Positions 52,522-59,044 of a DNA stretch of 64,000 nucleotides are shown here, piece by piece. Positions within the stretch are counted from its first letter, which is position 1. Every line of letters begins with the position of its first letter. The notes under the pieces are model-generated. The model was given only the letters and a program-made list of their open reading frames with translations. It did not search any database and was not told the DNA's origin. Both the position numbers and the translations under genes were made by a program. Source of the stretch: an uncultured Christensenellaceae bacterium (GTDB lineage: Bacteria > Bacillota > Clostridia > Christensenellales > Aristaeellaceae); contig CAJOJQ010000008.1 in assembly GCA_905234985.1 (NCBI GenBank), positions 1 to 64,000 on the forward strand, read 5' to 3'.

Positions 52522-54276
52522 TCAGTTGCCGTAGAATTCGTGCATCTTCACGCCGATGTCATCCAGATCGTACAGGCCGCTGTAATCCTTGTTCCCCTCC
52601 GCATCCTCCTGAACGAGGTAATAATCCGCGCCGGAGCCGCTGTCCGCGTCGGAGCCGTCGGCCCTGAAGATCTTTCTGGGCGAAGACAGCATGAAATAAT
52701 GGCAGCCTTCCGCGTAGCATCTGGACAAAGCGCATGAACCGCCGCCGCTGGTGTCGCCCAGCACCGCGATGCCGTTATCCCGCGCCAGGCACGGAAGCAG
52801 GTTCCCGCTTGAAAAAGCCAGCGGCGTGCTGAGGACCGCGAAGTTGAGGTCATACGCGAGGCCGCAGTCCTTTTCGTCAAAAACGCCGTCCAAATTCAGG
52901 TCGAGGGTGACTTTCTCGCAGATGATATTCCCCGTTGTTGTGAACAGCGTGCGCAGATCGAACACGTTGGAATGCGCTTTCCCGTTCATCATGATCGTAA
53001 AGATGTAAGCCGCCACGTCCGAGCTTCCGCCCCCGCTGCAGGTCAAATCGACGGCGAAATTTTTGATCCCGTTTTCCACTGCCCAGTCCAGCGACCACTT
53101 GAACGGCTCCACCACCTCGTCGACGAAGGAGTCGAACACAAACACGCCGGTATCCCCGCTGCGAATAAAGCGCGCGTCCTCGCCCCACGATTTTACGAAC
53201 TCATATTTTTCATACGCGGGGTCTCTCAGCGGCGTGATCATCCGATTCAGCGTCTCTCTCTCCTGCATGTTCATCATCGCTTTCATCATTGCCATCACGT
53301 AGTCGGGATGCTCCGCATACTTTTTTTCCATCGCTTCATACAGGGGCGACGACGTGTCCAATAAGACCAGGAACATTTCCAAGGTCAGGGACGTATGGCC
53401 GCCGTCGAAGAATACCTCGTCCAGATACATCAGCCCGATGAAGAAGTCCATCAAATCATTGGATTTGAGCAGCGCCTTGGCGGTCCGGGTGCCGTCGCTG
53501 TATTCGTCCAGCGCTTTGTCAAAGCCTTTTTCCCGAATGCTTTCGGCGATCTTGGCTTTTTCCGGCGCGCCGTAGAAGTGATCCATGCAAAAGCACAGCT
53601 CGCGGTAGGTGAAATCGGTGGCGGCGGGGTCCCGCTCCATGCTCTGGTACAGGGGGCTGCGGTCGAAATAGCCGTCCACGCTGGCGCTTTCATAGGTATA
53701 GACATAGTAAAGGTTTCCGTCTATATATTCGGCGGAATTATACGTGATGGAAACCAGATCGGAGAGCGTCGGGAGCGGAAGATAGACCCTGCCCTGGTAT
53801 TCGATCAGATCAATGCCATACGCGCCCAAATCAAGCGTCAGGCTTTTCGTTTCGCCCTCGATGACCGGCTTCGCCGTGATGGCATAATCGTTGGCCATGG
53901 CGGAACCTTTGTTGTCCACATTGCTGAGAACAAAAAACTCAAAGGCGTCAAAATACAGGGTATCCTTTTCGGTATCAGCCACCATGACGCCGTTTTCCGA
54001 GGTGATGGAATACGTGCCGTCGGCGTTCTTCAACGTGCTGAAATCCACCGTATAGATATGGTCAAAGAAATCCTCCGCGTCCAGGTACGGGATCGTGGGG
54101 AGCTGCTGTGTGAACAGGGCGTCCGTCGTCGCTGTGCGGTCCATACCGTACAGATACGTGGGCAGGCTCCTTACCTGAATATTCCCGCCGTCATTTTCCG
54201 CCAGAACCGGCAGCGCGGAAGAAAACGCCGACGCCAGGAGCAGCACCGCTAAGAACACGCTTACCCGTCGCTTCAT
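52522..54276 (-). CDS. Secreted S41-family peptidase
   Basis: A 584-residue exported protein: signal peptide (residues 1-26), an N-terminal region with a copper-amine-oxidase-N-like segment (VYLPLPTLSDLVSITYNSAEY), and a C-terminal S41 protease domain (residues ~390-550) with FAVDLTCSGGGSSDVA and the nucleophile region around S489/S490 in AFSSGNLLPCLARDNG. There is no PDZ domain, unlike CtpA. It may trim extracellular or surface proteins. Downstream of the STAS and putative anti-sigma genes. Confidence 0.82.
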   Translation of the reverse strand: MKRRVSVFLAVLLLASAFSSALPVLAENDGGNIQVRSLPTYLYGMDRTATTDALFTQQLPTIPYLDAEDFFDHIYTVDFSTLKNADGTYSITSENGVMVADTEKDTLYFDAFEFFVLSNVDNKGSAMANDYAITAKPVIEGETKSLTLDLGAYGIDLIEYQGRVYLPLPTLSDLVSITYNSAEYIDGNLYYVYTYESASVDGYFDRSPLYQSMERDPAATDFTYRELCFCMDHFYGAPEKAKIAESIREKGFDKALDEYSDGTRTAKALLKSNDLMDFFIGLMYLDEVFFDGGHTSLTLEMFLVLLDTSSPLYEAMEKKYAEHPDYVMAMMKAMMNMQERETLNRMITPLRDPAYEKYEFVKSWGEDARFIRSGDTGVFVFDSFVDEVVEPFKWSLDWAVENGIKNFAVDLTCSGGGSSDVAAYIFTIMMNGKAHSNVFDLRTLFTTTGNIICEKVTLDLNLDGVFDEKDCGLAYDLNFAVLSTPLAFSSGNLLPCLARDNGIAVLGDTSGGGSCALSRCYAEGCHYFMLSSPRKIFRADGSDADSGSGADYYLVQEDAEGNKDYSGLYDLDDIGVKMHEFYGN

Positions 54277-54295
54277 GTGAAAGCCTCCTTCATTG

Positions 54296-54326
54296 CACAG
54301 GGGGCGTTTCGAGACCCCTGTGTTTT
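54296..54326. repeat. REP-like palindrome CACAGGGG...CCCCTGTG (copy 1)
   Basis: CACAGGGG (54296-54303) and CCCCTGTG (54315-54322) flank an 11-nt loop, followed on the plus strand by TTTT. It lies in the 55-bp gap between two minus-strand genes, so its T-run is on the wrong strand to end their transcript. Confidence 0.65.
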
Positions 54327-54331
54327 GTGGA

Positions 54332-54937
54332 TCAATTCATCGTTTTCACGATAATCATTTCTACGGCGTCGCCGCTGATAGCCACCTTCACGTCGTCAGC
54401 AACCTTTGCCACAACAGATTTTTCCAGTTCGTCCCAGGCTTCCTTTGCCTGAGCGTCTTTTTTTCCTATACGGGAAGAAAGGACTGCCTGATACTGGGAC
54501 ATAGACCATTCCCAATTCAAATCAGCCGCCGCGGTATACTCATACATTTCGGGCAGCATCAGCGGAGAGGACAGCGCGCGAACGGCCGCGTCCGCCCCGG
54601 TATAGAAGAAGCCGCGTATCCGGTCCATCAGACCGCGTTTCGCTTCGTTTTTCCCGGACGTTGAAGCGGAAAGCAGTTCTTTCTTCATATCCGGGCTCAC
54701 GTTCGCTCTCACTTTCAGGTGTAATTCATAAGTATTGAAATGATCTTCGATCCAGAATCTTCCTTCCGTTTCCCCGGTGATGGATCGCATCATCCCCATG
54801 GTTTCTTCCGTCAGCAGACGCAGATGCAGCGCGTTCTTCCCGGAAAGCTCCTTGTAAGCGGAGACCTTTTCAGCCAGATGAAGCGCCGAGGCCATTTGAA
54901 CGCCTTGGCTGGAAACCGTAATCACATCCGTTTTCAT
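54332..54937 (-). CDS. Unrecognised protein next to a STAS gene; possible RsbW-like partner
   Basis: A 201-residue cytosolic protein. The first ~90 residues (KNALHLRLLTEETMGMMRSI, then FNTYELHLKVRANV) have the helix and strand order of the N-terminal half of RsbW/SpoIIAB-type ATPases, where LLxEE precedes the N-box, but I see no clear N or G box. The C-terminal part is helical (EYTAAADLNWEWSMSQYQAV). Its position 11 bp after a STAS gene, with a PP2C phosphatase nearby, makes a diverged anti-sigma role plausible but unproven. Confidence 0.65.
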   Translation of the reverse strand: MKTDVITVSSQGVQMASALHLAEKVSAYKELSGKNALHLRLLTEETMGMMRSITGETEGRFWIEDHFNTYELHLKVRANVSPDMKKELLSASTSGKNEAKRGLMDRIRGFFYTGADAAVRALSSPLMLPEMYEYTAAADLNWEWSMSQYQAVLSSRIGKKDAQAKEAWDELEKSVVAKVADDVKVAISGDAVEMIIVKTMN

Positions 54938-54948
54938 GCCGATTCACC

Positions 54949-55245
54949 TTATACAATGGTCAGAATATCAGAAAAGCCGGTCACATCAAACACTTCGTTC
55001 ACGATTTCATTGGCGTTCGTGATTTTCATTCCGCCCTTCCGGCTCATGATTTTATGGGCGGAGAGCAGCACCCGCAGTCCGGCGGAAGAAATGTAGTCCA
55101 GGCTGGCTAAGTCCAGCGTCAGGGCGTCCACAGCATCCAGGCTGGCGTTCAGTTCTTTTTCCAGCTCCGGGGCGGTCATGGTGTCCAGGCGGCCCTCCAG
55201 GGCGATTTCCAGGCCGGTTCCGTTCAGCTTCTTTGAGATCGTCAT
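54949..55245 (-). CDS. STAS-domain anti-sigma factor antagonist
   Basis: A 98-residue RsbV/SpoIIAA-type protein: GRLDTMTAPELEKEL, LDLASLDYISSAGLRVLL with the phospho-Ser in the ISSAG motif, and FDVTGFSDILTI at the end. It normally binds an anti-sigma factor when dephosphorylated by a PP2C phosphatase. The start at 55245 is set by GAAGGAGG. It precedes the unrecognised 201-residue protein and is the natural substrate candidate for the membrane phosphatase at 51 kb. Confidence 0.92.
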   Translation of the reverse strand: MTISKKLNGTGLEIALEGRLDTMTAPELEKELNASLDAVDALTLDLASLDYISSAGLRVLLSAHKIMSRKGGMKITNANEIVNEVFDVTGFSDILTIV

Positions 55246-55265
55246 TGTCTTTTCCTCCTTCAATT

Positions 55266-55308
55266 ACACAGGGGACGTCCCCTGTGTTTTGGGAATCTTC
55301 CCCTGTGC
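55266..55308. repeat. REP-like palindrome ACACAGGGGAC/GTCCCCTGTGT (copy 2) plus half copy
   Basis: A perfect 22-bp palindrome (55266-55287) is followed after 10 bp by another half (CTTCCCCTGTGC, about 55297-55308). It is in the gap between a VOC gene and the STAS gene. The same CACAGGGG/GGGGACG words occur at 54.3 and 52.5 kb. Confidence 0.7.
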
Positions 55309-55310
55309 TT

Positions 55311-55688
55311 TTACTTGTGGTTCTTGATATGCTCGCAAACGTCGAGAATGAACCCGGTGGGAGAAACGAGGTAGGCGTATTTGCTGCTGGCGGTGGTGCC
55401 GGGCGCGAAGCCCTTCGCTTCCCGGAAGCCATGAGCCATAAAGAAGTCGTAGGCTTCCTCGAAATTGTCCACGTTGATGCGGATAGCCGAATAGGTCTGG
55501 GGAATGACGGGCACCTCCACCACGTCCACGTGGAAGCCGCCCTCGTTCTTCATCCGATGGGCCGAAAACTCCACGTCCACGTTTTCCGCCTTGTTGTGGG
55601 TCTGCTGAAAGCCCAGGTCTTCAAAGAGCTTGATGGTGGATTCCCCGTCCTTGGTGATGATGGACGGGTTAAAGGTCGTGATTTTCAT
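55311..55688 (-). CDS. VOC-superfamily protein (paralogue 1)
   Basis: A 125-residue glyoxalase/dioxygenase-fold protein: MKITTFNPSIITKDGESTIK at the start, RINVDNFEEAYDFFMAHGF at the centre and SPTGFILDVCEHIK at the end. It is closely related to two more VOC genes at 56.4 and 57.0 kb. The classic metal ligands are not clear, so ligand binding may be more likely than catalysis. The ATG at 55688 behind AAAGGAG is used. Confidence 0.85.
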   Translation of the reverse strand: MKITTFNPSIITKDGESTIKLFEDLGFQQTHNKAENVDVEFSAHRMKNEGGFHVDVVEVPVIPQTYSAIRINVDNFEEAYDFFMAHGFREAKGFAPGTTASSKYAYLVSPTGFILDVCEHIKNHK

Positions 55689-55765
55689 GTTGTTTTCTCC
55701 TTTGCGTGACGTATTTTGACTGTGCCGCACAGCGCCGGGGCCGCGCGGCACAGCAAAAATCCGGT

Positions 55766-56341
55766 TTAGACCGCCGTTTTGGAAAGCTCCATCAAGCCTT
55801 TCAGCTGATTGGAAATGACCTCGTTGAGCTTTTGGGTGATGGCCTTGTTGATCTCCGTGGAGGGATACGGGCCCGCATACCCGGTCTTTTCGGAGAACTC
55901 CTTGAGGGAGGCCATGACGGCGGCGTTCAACTCCTGGCCGAACTTCCTGATCGCTTCGGCGGCGGGCGCGTCCGCCTTGTGCATGCACTCCGCGTACAGC
56001 TCTTTGTTCTCCCGGATCACCTTTATCATTTCCGGGGAAATGTCCAGGGGCTGCTTCATGCTGCCCTCCAGGGCGGCGAAGTTTTTCACGATCATCTCGT
56101 CCATCTGCAGGCAGATTTGCTTGCTGAGGGCGGAAAGGGACTTGGCGGTCTGCTCGTCGTCCGTCAGGGTCATGCCCTTGGAGGCGGCAAATTCCTTGAT
56201 GGAGCCCATGACCAGCTTGTTCAGCTGTTCGCTGACCTGCCGGGTGCCCTCCTTGACCTTGTCGTTCTTCGCGGTCAGAAACGCTTTGAACTCCGCCGCG
56301 AACTCCTTGTCACTGGTAAGACGCTTGATGAATTCCTTCAT
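55766..56341 (-). CDS. Helical cytosolic protein with an internal duplication
   Basis: A 191-residue, almost all-helical protein of no family I recognise, with no signal peptide. Two similar stretches can be aligned: SEQLNKLVMGSIKEFAASKG (~residues 37-56) and GQELNAAVMASLKEFSEKTG (~134-153), each followed by a helix with KQICLQMDEM or QKLNEVISNQ. It may have arisen by duplication of a ~95-residue unit. It lies between VOC paralogues 1 and 2 with a strong GAGGAGG site, so it likely belongs to the same transcript. Confidence 0.75.
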   Translation of the reverse strand: MKEFIKRLTSDKEFAAEFKAFLTAKNDKVKEGTRQVSEQLNKLVMGSIKEFAASKGMTLTDDEQTAKSLSALSKQICLQMDEMIVKNFAALEGSMKQPLDISPEMIKVIRENKELYAECMHKADAPAAEAIRKFGQELNAAVMASLKEFSEKTGYAGPYPSTEINKAITQKLNEVISNQLKGLMELSKTAV

Positions 56342-56386
56342 GATTGTTTCCTCCTCGTATTTTTTCCCCTCTTATGAGAAGGGTTT

Positions 56387-56773
56387 TTATTCGTGATCCC
56401 GGATGTGCTCGCCCACGTTGATGGCAAAGCCGGTGGGAGACACCATCATGGTGGCGATAGAAGAACCGGTATGGGTGATCTTCTCGCCCTGGGCGTTCTT
56501 GAAGCCCTTTTCTTCCAGCATTTTGTAGGCTTCGTCAAAGTCGCGCACGTTCATGCGGATGGCGGTGATGTCCTTGGGAACGGGGGCCTGGGTGATGTCC
56601 ACGTGGAAGACTTTGCCGTCCTCGCCGGTGTAGCGCATCCGCACACTGGTGATGTCCTCGTCGTTGATGCCGGTCTTGGTGTGGCGGCGTTCAAAGCCCA
56701 GGGCCTCGAACAGGGCGATGACGGATTCCGCGTCCTTGGTGATGATGCAGGGGTTGAAAGCGGTGATAGTCAT
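56387..56773 (-). CDS. VOC-superfamily protein (paralogue 2)
   Basis: A 128-residue VOC protein, a clear paralogue of its neighbours: MTITAFNPCIITKDAESVIA, FERRHTKTGIND, RMNVRDFDEAYKMLEEKGF and SPTGFAINVGEHIRDHE. It starts behind GGAGGAAA. The array points to local tandem duplication. Confidence 0.85.
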   Translation of the reverse strand: MTITAFNPCIITKDAESVIALFEALGFERRHTKTGINDEDITSVRMRYTGEDGKVFHVDITQAPVPKDITAIRMNVRDFDEAYKMLEEKGFKNAQGEKITHTGSSIATMMVSPTGFAINVGEHIRDHE

Positions 56774-56851
56774 GGTGGTTTCCTCCTTGTTTTTTGATTC
56801 TGTTTTGTAATGATTCAGTCCCGCAGGATTTGCGCGTACTGTCCAGGTTTT

Positions 56852-56956
56852 CGACCGTAGGGGCGGATATCATCCGCCCGAACCCATTATCCGCTTGAAA
56901 ACCCAACAAAAACAACATGTTGCGAGGGCGGGCGGATATTATCCGCCCCTACGACC
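56852..56956. repeat. Palindromic element with GGGCGGATATYATCCGCCC arms
   Basis: The left arm (56852-56879; CGACCGTAGGGGCGGATATC and on) and right arm (56930-56956; ends CCCCTACGACC) are inverted copies about 50 bp apart, and each arm is itself a near-perfect palindrome. This layout is like the small non-coding hairpin elements scattered in clostridial genomes. It sits in the 235-bp gap between VOC paralogues 2 and 3. Confidence 0.75.
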
Positions 56957-57008
56957 GATAAACCAAACAAATCGGGTAAAACCCACAGGACAGAATAAAT
57001 ACCTTCGT

Positions 57009-57386
57009 TTAGTCGTGTTCCTTGATGTGCTGGGACACCGCCAGGATGAACCCGGTGGCGGATACCATGATGCTGAACCTGGAAGAACCAGTATCCACGG
57101 TTTCATTGGCGGCGGCGTGGCGCGCTTTATGGAAGCCGCGTGCCTCCAGGAAGGCGATGGCTTCCTCTAAGTTGTCCACGTTCATGCGGATCATCATCCA
57201 TTCGCCGTCGCCCTGGGAAACGTCTAAATGGAAGCCGTTTGCGTCCTTCATGCGCACGTCGGTGACGCTGTCCTTGCCGATGCCCTCCTTGGTATGGCGT
57301 CGTTCAAAGCCTAATTCCTCGAACAGCTTGATGGCGGACGCAGGGTCCTTGGTGGCGATCAACGGGTTGAAGCTGGTGATTTTCAT
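57009..57386 (-). CDS. VOC-superfamily protein (paralogue 3)
   Basis: A 125-residue VOC protein: MKITSFNPLIATKDPASAIK, FERRHTKEGIGKD, RMNVDNLEEAIAFLEARGF and SATGFILAVSQHIKEHD. The FERRHTK segment is shared with paralogue 2, showing recent common origin. It is preceded by the stub of a fourth copy. Confidence 0.85.
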   Translation of the reverse strand: MKITSFNPLIATKDPASAIKLFEELGFERRHTKEGIGKDSVTDVRMKDANGFHLDVSQGDGEWMMIRMNVDNLEEAIAFLEARGFHKARHAAANETVDTGSSRFSIMVSATGFILAVSQHIKEHD

Positions 57387-57414
57387 GGTTGTTTTCCCCC
57401 TCGTTCGTTTTTGA

Positions 57415-57462
57415 CTATTTGATGTGTTTTACCACCGAGATGCAGAAGCCGGACGGGGCCTT
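57415..57462 (-). pseudogene. C-terminal stub of a fourth VOC paralogue
   Basis: Read on the minus strand directly after the binding-protein stop: K-APSGFCISVVKHIK then TAG. This matches the VOC C-termini SPTGFILDVCEHIK and SATGFILAVSQHIK. All upstream VOC sequence is gone, so a deletion joined the end of a VOC gene to the binding-protein gene. Confidence 0.72.
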
Positions 57463-58491
57463 TTATTTCAGCGTTACCGGAACCAGCAGATCGCTGTAAT
57501 AAGGCTGCGTGGCAATTGTCCCATCCGGGATGTCGATCTTCTGAAGCTTTTCATAATCAATGCCTGCACTGATGGCCAGCATGATTTCATTTGTTTTTTC
57601 GGGAGCGACTTTCTGACGGCTTACATGCTCTTCTTTTGAAAATCTTCCGCCTTTTGATCTCCCGTCCACTCCGTTTGTCCAGAATACAAAATCGACGTTT
57701 CCGGAGAAGAGGGCGAAGGTTCGGCCCGCGCTGGCTACCTGCACAAGTTTAAAGTTCTTGTTCAGCCTTCTGCCAAGCTCCGCCAGAATAGCGGTGTTGA
57801 AGCCCGCGGCGTTGCCGTGCTCGTCCACAAAGTCCATGGGCGGCAAATCGCCCGTCACGGCGACCCGCACGGTTTCCCCGTCCGTCTGGGTAAACGCCAC
57901 GGGTTGCGGATCGTCAGCCGTTGCATCCGTGATGTAGGCCTTGATCAGGGCGTCCAGCGTCCCATCCTCTTTCATTGCCGTGATTGCCTGGTCGAACTCA
58001 TCCCGGAGATCGGTTCTGTCCTCCATCATCAGGAACGAATAGCCGACGCCCAGTCGGTATGCGACCGCCTCTGTTAATGCTTCCGCCCCTTCCAGATCAA
58101 AGGAGCCTCTGACGGTCATATTGTCGATGCGGGCGCAAAGATAGTCGGCGGTGCATTGCGGAACTTCCGCGGATTCGATGTTCCCGGCGTTCAGCGCCAT
58201 GAGCATGGCGTCCAGCGTGTCGTAAAAGACGATCTTCGGCTCAACGGTCGAATCCAGAATACCCTCGCCTGGGGTATTGCTATGGAATGCGCCATGCTCC
58301 GTGAGGTACTGGAGCGCGATACTTTTGCCCTTTACCTTTGTGAGGTATTCTTCCTCCGTCATGTTCAGCAGGGTCAGCGTGCCCAGCACCATTTCCGGTG
58401 CGTCGGCGGGGGTTTCTTCGGCATTCGTCCCGCAGACGCACAGCGTCAGGGCCAGGATCAGCGCAAGGGTGAGTGCGATCAGTTTTTTCAT
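57463..58491 (-). CDS. Exported solute-binding (family 3) protein with apparently reordered lobes
   Basis: A 342-residue protein with a signal peptide (MKKLIALTLALILALTLCVC). Residues ~50-190 resemble the second half of a family 3 amino-acid binding domain (GKSIALQYLTEHGAFHSNT; LRDEFDQAITAMKEDGTLDA). Residues ~205-290 resemble the first half of such a domain (VRVAVTGDLPPMDFVDEHGNAAG). So it has a C-lobe-type part before an N-lobe-type part, from permutation or deletion between tandem domains. No transporter genes are adjacent, so it may be a receptor. It lies downstream of a boxed promoter. Confidence 0.75.
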   Translation of the reverse strand: MKKLIALTLALILALTLCVCGTNAEETPADAPEMVLGTLTLLNMTEEEYLTKVKGKSIALQYLTEHGAFHSNTPGEGILDSTVEPKIVFYDTLDAMLMALNAGNIESAEVPQCTADYLCARIDNMTVRGSFDLEGAEALTEAVAYRLGVGYSFLMMEDRTDLRDEFDQAITAMKEDGTLDALIKAYITDATADDPQPVAFTQTDGETVRVAVTGDLPPMDFVDEHGNAAGFNTAILAELGRRLNKNFKLVQVASAGRTFALFSGNVDFVFWTNGVDGRSKGGRFSKEEHVSRQKVAPEKTNEIMLAISAGIDYEKLQKIDIPDGTIATQPYYSDLLVPVTLK

Positions 58492-58543
58492 GGTGGTTTC
58501 CTCATTTGAAAAATGTATTTCTCGGCGCGCTCCCCTCGCGGGT

Positions 58544-58678
58544 TCAGCCCCGCGCGGCCGCCGGAAGAACGAAGTCGCTGATCTCGAAGTGTTCGGGATC
58601 GTCCACGGTGCATTGGATGCCGCATTCCGCTAAAATATCCACAAAGCGGTTCGTATACATCCGAATCCGTATGCGCAT
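58544..58678 (-). CDS. Possible 44-residue leader protein
   Basis: A short frame starting at 58678, just after the predicted transcription start, encoding YTNRFVDILAECGIQCTVDD and PEHFEISDFVLPAAARG before TGA. Composition and codon use look protein-like, but the ribosome site is weak (ATAGGATG). It could be a regulatory leader peptide, a small protein or the tail of a deleted gene. Confidence 0.4.
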   Translation of the reverse strand: MRIRIRMYTNRFVDILAECGIQCTVDDPEHFEISDFVLPAAARG

Positions 58679-58701
58679 TCATCTGACATCCTATCACAAA
58701 T

Positions 58702-58766
58702 ATTGTAAAAGAATCCCCCTACGTATTCAACCCATTTGCGCCAAAAAGCCGTGACATTCTGGAACG
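58702..58766 (-). promoter_or_regulatory. Promoter with conserved upstream box (copy 3)
   Basis: Minus strand: -10 TACAAT (58702-58707), 17 bp, -35 TTGAAT (58725-58730), 9 bp, box at 58740-58766. The box is identical to copy 2 over 27 bp, including the word GCCGTGACATTCTGGAACG. It would drive the small leader frame, the binding-protein gene and perhaps the VOC array. Confidence 0.82.
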
Positions 58767-58877
58767 CCCCCTTTTCCCCGTATTCAAAAGAAGCATGCTT
58801 TTGAAAAAGCCGCCGAACCGTTCCGTCCGGCTGAGCAAAAGAAAAAACCGTCGCAAATCCTTGATTTGCAACGGCTC

Positions 58878-58954
58878 TGGCGCGCCTGGCGCGATTCGAA
58901 CGCGCGGCGTTCCGCTTAGGAGGCGGACCCTCTATCCTGCTGAGGTACAGGCGC
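58878..58954 (-). tRNA. tRNA-Arg (anticodon CCT)
   Basis: A 77-nt gene with encoded CCA (58878-58880): acceptor GCGCCTG/CAGGCGC, anticodon stem TCCGC/GCGGA with loop CTCCTAA, and T-arm GCGCGTTCGAATCGCGC. CCT reads AGG. Confidence 0.94.
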
Positions 58955-59044
58955 AAGCTGCGTTTTAACCCTCGCCAGGGAGCGTTTGCTTTTACGCGAA
59001 AGATATTATAGCATATTATCCGGCCCGGCGCAAGGGCCGGATTC

